A stretch of DNA of 64,000 nucleotides from Rossellomorea sp. SC111 (GTDB lineage: Bacteria > Bacillota > Bacilli > Bacillales > Bacillaceae_B): assembly GCF_024733565.1 (NCBI RefSeq), contig NZ_JANIOC010000015.1, positions 1 to 64,000 on the forward strand, read 5' to 3'. Numbering within the stretch: the first letter of the stretch is position 1; each line of letters begins with the position of its first letter. The notes under the pieces are model-generated. The model ran no database searches. It was not told the origin of the DNA and was given only the letters and a program-made list of their open reading frames with translations. Shown piece by piece: positions 55,318 through 62,789 of this stretch. The position numbers and the translations under genes were made by a program.

Positions 55318-55595
55318 ACACTTTTATCTATAGTTGAATATACTATACGAAAGCAAAGAAGAGGACATGATTCATTCACCATTTTCTTGATCAGAGAACA
55401 GGGTCACCGGCTGAGAGCCCTGAAGAGAATTGAATGTGTTACCACCTTGGAGCTATTATGGAGAAATAACAGTATCCATAATCGGGAAAACCGTTATCTT
55501 ACTTAAGCGAAGAGTTTTATTATAAACTTCGAAATTAGGGTGGAACCACGACCGCACTCGTCCCTTGGTTAGGGATGAGTGCGGTTTTTTTATTA
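55318..55595 (+). promoter_or_regulatory. T-box riboswitch 1 of tandem pair (threonine)
   Basis: The T-box core AGGGTGGAACCACG is at about 55537-55550 and the terminator ACCGCACTCGTCCCT/AGGGATGAGTGCGGT with a T-run at 55551-55590. The upstream stem region contains GAACAGGGTCACC, GTGTTACCACCTTGGAGC and AATCGGGAAAACCGTTATCT. ACC, a threonine codon, is the probable specifier. Confidence 0.92.
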
Positions 55596-55599
55596 TAAA

Positions 55600-55846
55600 T
55601 ATGCATTGCGCTATGAAGAGGACACGGGTCATTTAAACTTTCTTACCAGAGAACAGGGTCATCAGGCTGCAAGCCCTGAAGAAAGGAAAATGATTTACCA
55701 CCTTGGAGCTATTATGGGGAAATCCATAATCGGGAAAACCGTTATCTTACTTGAGCGAAGGACCAAAGTATTTTTTGTCTTTCGGAATTAGGGTGGTACC
55801 ACGACCGCATTCGTCCCTTGGTTAGGGATGGGTGCGGTTTTTTATA
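55600..55846 (+). promoter_or_regulatory. T-box riboswitch 2 of tandem pair (threonine)
   Basis: This is a near copy of the first leader: GAACAGGGTCATC, TTTACCACCTTGGAGC, AATCGGGAAAACCGTTATCT, T-box AGGGTGGTACCACG at 55790-55803 and terminator ACCGCATTCGTCCCT/AGGGATGGGTGCGGT at 55804-55843. A leftover GCGCTATGAAGAGGACACGG at its start parallels the first leader, suggesting duplication. Both terminators must be bypassed for thrS expression. Confidence 0.92.
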
Positions 55847-55871
55847 TACAAAATTTCAAGGAGGAAAAGAC

Positions 55872-57071
55872 ATGTCTATTCAATCAGAGGTGGAAAAGAG
55901 AAATCACAGGAAACTAGGCCAGGAGCTAGAATTGTTCATCTCCATGGAAGAAGCACCCGGTATGCCGTTTTATTTACCGAAGGGGATGCTCTTGCGGAAT
56001 GAGCTGGAGGAATTTTGGAAAAAGGAGCACCTGAAAGCAGGCTATCAGGAAATCAGGACTCCCATCATGATGAAACAGGAATTATGGGAGAAGTCAGGTC
56101 ACTGGGATCATTATCATGAAAATATGTATTTCTCAGAGGTGGATGATCAGAAATATGCCATCAAGCCGATGAGCTGTCCCGGAGCAGTCCTGATTTATAA
56201 AAGTAAACGGAGAAGCTACAGGGAATTACCCCTTCGATATGGGGAGCTTGGGTTGGTCCATCGTCATGAGCTGTCAGGGTCGTTAAGTGGATTATTGAGA
56301 GTGCGTTCGTTCACTCAAGATGATGCCCACCTATTTGTAAGAAAAGATCAGATTCGTGCAGAACTTCATAAAGTCCTCGATCTCATTGATCGTTTCTATG
56401 GGAAATTCGGTTTCGAATACAAAGTGGAGCTCTCTACTCGTCCGGGTGATTTTATGGGGTCTGTTGACCTTTGGAATCAAGCTGAAGGGGATCTTGAAGG
56501 AGTATTGGAAGAAAGGGGCGTTGATTATCATATCAACCATGGAGATGGAGCTTTCTACGGACCGAAGATCGACTTTCATATTCTGGATTGTCTCGGAAGA
56601 AGCTGGCAGTGTGGAACAGTTCAACTTGATTTTCAAATGCCTGAAAAATTTCAGTGTGAATATATTGGGGAGGATAATCAAGTTCTGAGACCAATCATGA
56701 TCCACCGTGCTATTTATGGATCAATTGAACGGTTTATGGCCATAATCATTGAACATTTCGGAGGAGATTTCCCCCTTTGGTTAGCTCCGCATCAAGTGAA
56801 AATCCTTCCAATTTCTGAAAATCACATCCCATATGCCCAAGAAGTGAAGTCACTTTTTGAAAGAGAAGGATTCAGGGTGGAACTGGACGATCGCGTTGAG
56901 AAGATGGGGTTGAAAATCAGGGAAGCCGAGATGCAGAAAGTGCCATATATGATGGTTATCGGGGATAAAGAAATCCAACAACACTCGGTGTCACTTAGAA
57001 AAAGGAAGGAGGGTAATCTTGGTTTACTTCAAGTAAATGAAGTCATTCAAAGATTGACTGACGAAAGGTGA
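55872..57071 (+). CDS. Threonyl-tRNA synthetase lacking TGS and editing domains
   Basis: A 399-residue ThrRS made only of the class II catalytic core and anticodon-binding domain; standard bacterial ThrRS is about 640 residues. Motif 2 RHELSGSLSGLLRVRSFTQ is near residue 134. The zinc ligands are Cys in MSCPG near 100, His in DDAHLF near 157 and His in MIHRAIYGSIERF near 280. The missing N-terminal TGS and N2 domains normally remove mis-attached serine. ATG 55872 follows AAGGAGG closely; the frame is open from 55818 through the terminator region. It is controlled by two tandem threonine T-boxes, like B. subtilis thrZ. Confidence 0.93.
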   Translation: MSIQSEVEKRNHRKLGQELELFISMEEAPGMPFYLPKGMLLRNELEEFWKKEHLKAGYQEIRTPIMMKQELWEKSGHWDHYHENMYFSEVDDQKYAIKPMSCPGAVLIYKSKRRSYRELPLRYGELGLVHRHELSGSLSGLLRVRSFTQDDAHLFVRKDQIRAELHKVLDLIDRFYGKFGFEYKVELSTRPGDFMGSVDLWNQAEGDLEGVLEERGVDYHINHGDGAFYGPKIDFHILDCLGRSWQCGTVQLDFQMPEKFQCEYIGEDNQVLRPIMIHRAIYGSIERFMAIIIEHFGGDFPLWLAPHQVKILPISENHIPYAQEVKSLFEREGFRVELDDRVEKMGLKIREAEMQKVPYMMVIGDKEIQQHSVSLRKRKEGNLGLLQVNEVIQRLTDER

Positions 57072-57132
57072 GGCAGCAAAAGTAATTTCACTAATTGTAG
57101 GAAGGGAAGGGTAGGGAATACTCATTATCCCC

Positions 57133-57161
57133 TTGACCATTTCCTTTATTTTCTATAAACT
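57133..57161 (+). promoter_or_regulatory. Sigma-A promoter of the leader peptide and pyrH paralogue
   Basis: TTGACC (57133-57138) and TAAACT (57156-57161) are separated by 17 bases. The transcript would start near 57168, about 35 bases before the leader ORF. Confidence 0.65.
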
Positions 57162-57203
57162 AACAGAAGGAAAATTCTGAATACAAAGAAAGGGGGAGGA
57201 GAA

Positions 57204-57266
57204 ATGAGCACTTTTAATTTGGTTTATCGCTTTATTTCTCCTTTCCTATTAAGAGCTAAAAGGTAA
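57204..57266 (+). CDS. Candidate 20-aa leader peptide
   Basis: A 20-codon frame (MSTFNLVYRFISPFLLRAKR) has a very strong ribosome binding site, GGGGGAGGAG. Its last codons form the left arm of the terminator at 57251-57287. AGGAGAAAT over the binding site and start (57197-57205) is exactly complementary to ATTTCTCCT inside the frame (57234-57242), so ribosome movement could shift the RNA between two folds. This layout is typical of translation-controlled attenuation of resistance or metabolic genes. Confidence 0.65.
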   Translation: MSTFNLVYRFISPFLLRAKR

Positions 57267-57291
57267 TTTATTTACTTTTTAGCTCTTTTTA
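57251..57291 (+). terminator. Attenuator terminator ahead of the pyrH paralogue
   Basis: AAGAGCTAAAAGGTAA pairs with TTACTTTTTAGCTCTT with one G-T wobble and a TTTAT loop, followed by TTT. It overlaps the stop of the leader peptide and lies 19 bases before the kinase start. Confidence 0.8.
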
Positions 57292-57309
57292 TGCTAGGGG
57301 GGAATGAAA

Positions 57310-58038
57310 ATGGGATATAAGAGAGTGTTAATAAAATTAAGCGGTGGTGCTTTGGCGGATAACGAAGGCAATAATTTTGGGACGTCAGAGCTTGAGCATA
57401 TTGCAAACGAGATCTTATCCATTGTAAATATGGGTATTGAAGTGTCTTTAGTAGTGGGAGGAGGAAATATTTTTCGTGGAAGTTTGGCAGATAAGTGGGG
57501 AATTGAAAGAGTGGAAGCCGATAGCATCGGGACGCTTGGAACAATCATTAACAGCTTGATGCTGAGAGGTGTTTTAAAAAGCAAAACGGATAAAGAAGTA
57601 AGGGTCATGACCTCAATCCCCGTTTCAGCAGTGGCTGAGCCTTACATCCGCCTTCGAGCAGTCCATCATCTGGACAAAGGGTATATTGTCATCTTCGGAG
57701 GGGGTAACGGGCAGCCTTTTGTCACGACCGATTATCCCAGTGTCCAACGTGCGATTGAAACAAACAGTGATGCTATCCTTGTAGCAAAACAGGGAGTAAA
57801 TGGTGTATTCACCTCTGATCCCAAACGTGATAAAGAGGCGAAGATGTATCAGAATTTAAACTACGATGACGTGGTATTAAATAATATAAAAATCATGGAT
57901 CAGTCAGCACTCCTGCTAGCGCGTGATTATAAATTACCTGTTCATATCTTTAACTTTGACCAGGTGGGAATCATGAAAAAAATATGCTCAGGACAGAAGT
58001 GGGGAACATTGATTAATCACGAAGAGACAAAATTATAA
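57310..58038 (+). CDS. Uridylate kinase (PyrH) paralogue
   Basis: An amino-acid-kinase-fold UMP kinase of 242 residues, normal for PyrH. Features are YKRVLIKLSGGALAD at the start, VVGGGNIFRG near 55, ADSIGTLGTIINSL near 73, VAEPYIRLRAVHHL near 110, FGGGNGQPFVTTD near 132 and GVFTSDPKRDKEA near 168. The usual LSGEA reads LSGGA. Housekeeping pyrH lies between tsf and frr; this copy does not, so it is a paralogue or transferred version. ATG 57310 has GGGGGG 7 bases upstream; ATG 57304 is too close. It is regulated by the leader attenuator. Confidence 0.9.
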   Translation: MGYKRVLIKLSGGALADNEGNNFGTSELEHIANEILSIVNMGIEVSLVVGGGNIFRGSLADKWGIERVEADSIGTLGTIINSLMLRGVLKSKTDKEVRVMTSIPVSAVAEPYIRLRAVHHLDKGYIVIFGGGNGQPFVTTDYPSVQRAIETNSDAILVAKQGVNGVFTSDPKRDKEAKMYQNLNYDDVVLNNIKIMDQSALLLARDYKLPVHIFNFDQVGIMKKICSGQKWGTLINHEETKL

Positions 58039-58203
58039 ACGAAATGAATGTAACTGTAACGGGTATCAATCTCAGCTTATAGAATTATTTTTTTATAGGA
58101 AAAACCTATTACTAGACAGTGAGCAGGAATCAACTACAACTTACTTTGTTTAAAGACAATAATTTATAAGAGAAATAGAAATTTATACCAAAAGGGGTTT
58201 TGT

Positions 58204-58680
58204 ATGAGTTATTCATTTCAAGTTATGACCCAGAAGCAAGCGGAACATATAGCAAATACATGGAAATATGATGGGGAGTATTCGTTCTATGACCTGACGG
58301 AGGATGAAGAAGACTTAGCAGAATTCTTGGATGAAAATCAGCGTGGCAGCTCGACATTTTCAGTTTTTCAAGAGGGGAAAAAGGTTGGTTTCTACTCCTT
58401 TCAAGTTTTGCCGGATGGAACTGTAGATATTGGACTCGGAATGGAACCGAGTATCACAGGAAAAGGACATGGAAAAAGGTTTACTGAATCCGGATTAAAG
58501 TTCGCCCAAGCCAAATATTCACCAGATGCGTTCAGTCTATCCGTGGCCACTTTCAATGAACGTGCAATTAACGTATATAAGAAGGTGGGCTTCAAAGCCC
58601 TTGAAACATTTACCCAAGAAACGAATGGAAGCCGCTATGAATTCCTGAAAATGAAATATGATCTTCATAACAGAGAGTAA
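58204..58680 (+). CDS. GNAT family N-acetyltransferase
   Basis: A 158-residue acetyltransferase. The CoA loop resembles PSITGKGHGKRFTESGL near 84, and the C-terminal signature is VATFNERAINVYKKVGFKAL near 117, as in RimI-like and ribosomal-protein or small-molecule GNATs. AGGGG precedes the ATG. Twelve bases downstream another GNAT begins, so they form a pair, perhaps by duplication, although their sequences differ clearly. The substrate is unknown. Confidence 0.87.
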   Translation: MSYSFQVMTQKQAEHIANTWKYDGEYSFYDLTEDEEDLAEFLDENQRGSSTFSVFQEGKKVGFYSFQVLPDGTVDIGLGMEPSITGKGHGKRFTESGLKFAQAKYSPDAFSLSVATFNERAINVYKKVGFKALETFTQETNGSRYEFLKMKYDLHNRE

Positions 58681-58692
58681 GGAGGGGGAAAG

Positions 58693-59112
58693 GTGAACGT
58701 CAAGCTCCTGAACCATTTTGAACCGGATAGGCTGAACGAAATGAGAGAGGTATACCATTCAGTGGGGTGGTTTAAGCATACAAATGAGGTGGTCTCCAAA
58801 ATATTTCTGAGGAGTGATATCGTATCCTTGGCAGTTTTAGAAGGGCGTATTGTTGGAGTGGGGAGAGCCCTGACGGATGGAATCTTCAATGCGACGATCT
58901 ATGATGTGGTCGTTCACCGGGATTATCAACGCAAGGGGATTGCAACTCTTATCATGAAGGATTTATTGGAGCAACTGGCGGACGTATCTTGTGTCTTATT
59001 GATCTCGACTACGGGTAATGAAGCTTTTTATAGAAAACACGGTATGAAAAGTTTGAAGACCGGAATGGCAAGGTATCTCAACCCATCCCTTGAGGAGGAA
59101 TATTTAACATAA
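58693..59112 (+). CDS. GNAT family N-acetyltransferase
   Basis: A 139-residue GNAT with the CoA-binding loop HRDYQRKGIATLIM near residue 76 and the ending GNEAFYRKHGMKSLKTGM, typical of small GNATs such as YhfO-like proteins. It starts at GTG with GGAGGGGGAAAG directly upstream. It is in an operon with the GNAT at 58204 and is followed by a strong terminator. The substrate is unknown. Confidence 0.87.
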   Translation: MNVKLLNHFEPDRLNEMREVYHSVGWFKHTNEVVSKIFLRSDIVSLAVLEGRIVGVGRALTDGIFNATIYDVVVHRDYQRKGIATLIMKDLLEQLADVSCVLLISTTGNEAFYRKHGMKSLKTGMARYLNPSLEEEYLT

Positions 59113-59120
59113 TCATGGAA

Positions 59121-59150
59121 AAGAGCCGGACAGAATATGACCGGCTCTTG
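59121..59150. terminator. Rho-independent terminator
   Basis: AAGAGCCGG pairs with CCGGCTCTT. Confidence 0.85.
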
Positions 59151-59162
59151 CACTACTTATCT

Positions 59163-59387
59163 TTAAATCGTATGCGTTTTCCCCTTGGGTTCTTCGAGGT
59201 TCATTTTTTCTAATTCAAGCCTCATTTTCTGGGTTTCTATGACGAAATTTTCATGTTTGAGTTTTTCAAGTTCGAGTTCATCTTCTATCATTTTTTGTTT
59301 CAGCTTGGATTGTTTTTGGAAATGGTCTGTAATGATACCAAGAATGGGTATGGAAAAAATCATGATTACAGCTATGGTTCCAGTCAT
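59163..59387 (-). CDS. Membrane-anchored coiled-coil protein, 74 aa
   Basis: A 74-residue protein: one N-terminal membrane helix (about 4-20) followed by a charged coiled coil with regular Leu/Lys/Glu spacing (DELELEKLKHENF). ATG 59387 is preceded by GAGGAGG; the frame extends to 59408. The layout recalls PspB-like or phage-shock accessory proteins, but similarity is too weak to name it. Confidence 0.65.
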   Translation of the reverse strand: MTGTIAVIMIFSIPILGIITDHFQKQSKLKQKMIEDELELEKLKHENFVIETQKMRLELEKMNLEEPKGKTHTI

Positions 59388-59587
59388 TTCAATCCTCCTC
59401 TTTCTCATTTTATGCTCGACTTGTAATAGTTAAATTATAACAAAGTGCGAGATGAAATAGTATAAAATGTGGTAATCATAAGTCAGAAACCGTTATAAAA
59501 GTATATACGAATGAATCCGTGAAAGAGTTTCAAAACTTTGAAAGTAATAGAGAGGAACCCACCCGTTTATCAGTAAAAAAGGGTGGT

Positions 59588-60034
59588 TTATACGTTCCAT
59601 TTCCTTTGGACGAATGTCAGCAATGTCCCTCGGTATTTTTTTACAGCAGAATTCATGATGGCATAGGTTAGGATTCCGCATAAGGGAATGTTAATGATCA
59701 TTCCTGTAAAGAAAGCTTTTCCTATTTGCAATCCGACCCCTACTGCATCACCGGAGGAATCAAGCGGAAAGAAAAGATGTCCTACGACAAGATTCAAGTA
59801 GAAGAAGAAAGGGAAAGCCCAGATTAAAGAGACCCCGCCAACTAATCCGGCGAACGGGTTTCCTTTGAATATCTTTGCACTGGCTGTAGAAATGACAGGA
59901 CCGATGCCGAAGGAAGGCACGAAATTAATCAATAAGCCAACCGTGAATCCTAATGCGATGCTATGGGCGTTATCTTTAAGCCGCAATAGTTTTAAAGTCA
60001 GGCACTTTAATTCTCTTAGTTTTTTTCTAATCAT
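59588..60034 (-). CDS. DUF2062 family membrane protein
   Basis: A 148-residue membrane protein with about three helices. It shows the DUF2062 pattern: SIALGFTVGLLINFVPSFG near residue 25 and GNPFAGLVGGVSLIWAFPFF near 58, before a C-terminal helix and a basic tail. Some relatives are fused to glycosyltransferases, but the function is unknown. GGTGATG precedes the ATG. It is transcribed divergently from pssA. Confidence 0.82.
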   Translation of the reverse strand: MIRKKLRELKCLTLKLLRLKDNAHSIALGFTVGLLINFVPSFGIGPVISTASAKIFKGNPFAGLVGGVSLIWAFPFFFYLNLVVGHLFFPLDSSGDAVGVGLQIGKAFFTGMIINIPLCGILTYAIMNSAVKKYRGTLLTFVQRKWNV

Positions 60035-60243
60035 GTAATCATCACCATATATTATGAGAATGTGATTCCGTTCATATGTGTTATTATCATCCTTGTTTAT
60101 AGTATGTCTAATTTTGAGCTTTGTAAATTAAAAATGGACTTTTTTATAGGAATTATTGAACTTTTTTTAAGACACAGCTTTATGAGTATGAATAAAATGG
60201 TATTCTAATACTAATAGAATATTTGGCAGAGCGAGGACTAAAA

Positions 60244-60918
60244 ATGAAACTAACAAAAAAAATCCCCAATATGGTGACCTTGGGGAATTTATATTGCGGA
60301 TTCTTATCCATCGGATTTGCAGCAAGTGGACAATTTAAAAATGCAGCAGTATTAATCATTATTGGCATGATGCTCGACAGTATGGACGGTAGACTTGCGA
60401 GGATGCTCAATGCAGACAGTGTTCTTGGGAAGGAATTGGATTCATTGGCCGACATCGTGACATTCGGGGTTGCACCATCATTTCTTGTGTATTATACATA
60501 CTTTTTTCAATTTGGATTATTAGGGTTCATTGTGGCTGGTTTATTTCCTTTATTCGGTGCGTACCGTCTTGCACGGTTCAACACAAGTCCTCCGAAATCA
60601 TCACTTCACTATTTTGTAGGTGTCCCTATAACGGCTGCGGGTGGAATCCTGGCGATTCTAACATTATTCGGTAACTGGATTCCGAATATCGTGACGACGG
60701 TCATTTTTACAGCGATGTGCTTTCTGATGGTGAGCAGGATCAGGATACCGAGTCTGAAAGAAGTTCCGTTACCTAAATACGGGACGATTGTGACAATCTT
60801 TATCGGGGCATTATTGTATGTAATCTTCAAAGGTACATATGAAGAATTCCCATATTTAATTTATATAGCAACTCCTTTGTATATTGCTTATCTGGCGTAC
60901 CGATTTATAAGAAGATAA
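60244..60918 (+). CDS. pssA: CDP-diacylglycerol-serine O-phosphatidyltransferase
   Basis: PssA makes phosphatidylserine, the precursor of phosphatidylethanolamine. The 224-residue, multi-helix protein has the complete CDP-alcohol phosphotransferase signature, DSMDGRLARMLN followed by GKELDSLAD, near residues 48-72. ATG 60244 is preceded by GAGGA; an in-frame TTG at 60223 is less likely. In B. subtilis pssA is followed by psd; here it is not, since a terminator and the convergent chrA gene follow. Confidence 0.94.
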   Translation: MKLTKKIPNMVTLGNLYCGFLSIGFAASGQFKNAAVLIIIGMMLDSMDGRLARMLNADSVLGKELDSLADIVTFGVAPSFLVYYTYFFQFGLLGFIVAGLFPLFGAYRLARFNTSPPKSSLHYFVGVPITAAGGILAILTLFGNWIPNIVTTVIFTAMCFLMVSRIRIPSLKEVPLPKYGTIVTIFIGALLYVIFKGTYEEFPYLIYIATPLYIAYLAYRFIRR

Positions 60919-60960
60919 GTTTTCACTTACATTCGAGAGACAGAAGATAGTAATAATTTG

Positions 60961-60995
60961 AAATGAGCCAGGCAATGACTGCCTGGCTCATTTCT
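60961..60995. terminator. Bidirectional terminator between pssA and chrA
   Basis: AAATGAGCCAGGCA pairs exactly with TGCCTGGCTCATTT around ATGAC; it serves the convergent pssA and chrA genes. Confidence 0.92.
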
Positions 60996-61003
60996 GTATT
61001 CTA

Positions 61004-62176
61004 TTACAACATTTTGATCACAAGCCCACCAAGTGCCCCTGCAATCACGACCATCCAAGGCGGGAGTTTCCAGAACACCAGCATACTGAACAGAATCGCT
61101 GCAAAGGCAAAATCGACAGGTACGAGGATCGATGATGTAAAGATCGGGTGATAGAAAGCCGCTGTCAGTATTCCGACGACTGCTGCATTCACTCCCATCA
61201 ATGCGCCTTTTATCTTTGGATTCCGCCTAAGGGAATCCCAGAAAGGCAAGGCCCCAGTAATCAGCAGAAATGCGGGCAGGAAAATAGCAACAGTTGCAAG
61301 CATCCCACCTTTCCACCCGCTGATAACAGCTCCAATATAAGCTGCAAAGGTGAAAAGGGGACCCGGCACCGCCTGGGCTGCACCATATCCTGCTAGAAAC
61401 TGTTCTTCGGTTAACCATCCAGTCGGAACAAATTCACGTTCTAACAGCGGCAGTACAACATGCCCCCCTCCAAAGACCAGTGAACCTGATCGGTAGAAAC
61501 TATCAAAGAGTGCCACCCATTCCGATGTGGTTGCTTCCCGCATAATCGGGAGAAGAATTAATAATCCAAAGAATATCATTAGGCAAATCACCGCTAATCT
61601 GCGGGAAATCGGGATCTTCACTTTTGATTCCTGATCTGAAGCATGACGTTTATAGAGTAGAAAGCCGATAAGAGCAGAAAGAAGGATAACTGCAACTTGG
61701 GAGATGGCGGTCTGCCAAATCAAAATGACAACCAGAGCGAACAGGGCAATGGCTTTTCTCTTTAAATCCGGCGTCAACTTTTGTGCCATTCCTAAGATTG
61801 CATGACCCACTACTGCCACTGCAACGATTTTCAATCCATGTATCCATCCAGCATCCGTCACCCCCATTCCCTGAAGGACGAGTGCAAAGAGAACTAACGC
61901 AACGACAGATGGCAGAGTGAATCCGAGAAAAGAAACAATACCCCCAAGCACTCCTGCCCGCATAATGCCTATCCCCATCCCAACCTGACTGCTTGCCGGT
62001 CCAGGCAGGAACTGACAAAGGGCAACGAGATCAGCATAGCTTTTTTCATCCATCCATTTCCTTCTGCGAACATATTCTTCGTGGAAATAACCAAGATGGG
62101 CAACCGGTCCTCCAAATGAGGTGAAGCCAAGCCTGGTTGAAATAATTAAGATTTCCATTAGTGTTTTAAGATTCAT
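61004..62176 (-). CDS. chrA: Chromate transporter ChrA (two-domain)
   Basis: ChrA exports chromate. The 390-residue protein has the long, two-domain CHR form. The N-terminal copy has FTSFGGPVAHLGYFHEEYV near 20 and LCQFLPGPASSQVG near 54. The C-terminal copy has SLVFGGGHVVLPLLEREF near 230 and AQAVPGPLFTFAAYIGA near 265. It is followed upstream (same strand) by a PadR regulator 17 bases away, so the two form a padR-chrA operon. AAGGTG precedes the ATG. Confidence 0.94.
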   Translation of the reverse strand: MNLKTLMEILIISTRLGFTSFGGPVAHLGYFHEEYVRRRKWMDEKSYADLVALCQFLPGPASSQVGMGIGIMRAGVLGGIVSFLGFTLPSVVALVLFALVLQGMGVTDAGWIHGLKIVAVAVVGHAILGMAQKLTPDLKRKAIALFALVVILIWQTAISQVAVILLSALIGFLLYKRHASDQESKVKIPISRRLAVICLMIFFGLLILLPIMREATTSEWVALFDSFYRSGSLVFGGGHVVLPLLEREFVPTGWLTEEQFLAGYGAAQAVPGPLFTFAAYIGAVISGWKGGMLATVAIFLPAFLLITGALPFWDSLRRNPKIKGALMGVNAAVVGILTAAFYHPIFTSSILVPVDFAFAAILFSMLVFWKLPPWMVVIAGALGGLVIKML

Positions 62177-62193
62177 TGTTATTCACCTTCTTA

Positions 62194-62502
62194 TCAATCT
62201 TTAATCTCTTTAAAGAGCTCGAACGCTTTGTTACGTGCCTCAATCAAAACGGCATTTCCTTTATCCGTAATGGAATAATACTTCCTGATTTTTCCCTCTA
62301 CGTTTTTACTTTCTTTTATTAGTAGTCCGTCGGTTTCCATCGAGTGCAGGATAGGATATAAGGTACCCGAGCTGATGCTGTATCCATGCTCTCTCAGTTC
62401 CTCCAGCATCCATGTCCCATAAATGGGCTCTTCTTTGGCATGATGAAGAATATGTATTTGAATGAAACCGAGGAATAGTTTCCGTAAAACTTTCTCTTCC
62501 AC
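62194..62502 (-). CDS. PadR family transcriptional regulator
   Basis: A 102-residue winged-helix repressor with the PadR core: YGTWMLEELREHGYSISSGT near residue 28, LYPILHSMETDGLL near 47, and the wing IRKYYSITDKG near 72, plus a short dimerisation helix. GTG 62502 is preceded by TGGAGGTGA; the frame is open to 62571, but that part overlaps the operator. Being cotranscribed with chrA, it is likely the chromate-responsive repressor of its own operon. Confidence 0.9.
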   Translation of the reverse strand: MEEKVLRKLFLGFIQIHILHHAKEEPIYGTWMLEELREHGYSISSGTLYPILHSMETDGLLIKESKNVEGKIRKYYSITDKGNAVLIEARNKAFELFKEIKD

Positions 62503-62521
62503 TATAGTCACCTCCAGTTGA

Positions 62522-62542
62522 TATCGATATGCGATATCGATA
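62522..62542. promoter_or_regulatory. Probable PadR operator
   Basis: A perfect 21-base palindrome, TATCGATAT-GCG-ATATCGATA, lies 20 bases upstream of the padR start codon. Its position and symmetry suit an autorepressor site. Confidence 0.7.
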
Positions 62543-62789
62543 AGCGAAATCGTTTGATCATACTTTATCACAGGATTTACGATAATAAAAGAATGAACAC
62601 ATAGATTTACTCAAGTTTAATATAAGTGGAGTGATGGACCTTTTATTGTGAAATTAACCACCTGAGTCATTCTTACTAATCTCGCATCACCGTTTAGACC
62701 TATCTTCACATATTACTCAATTCGGGCATATCTTCTGAATCATGTCGATATACTTTACAGGTTTAGTTCAATGGTAAAGGAGAGAGGAT

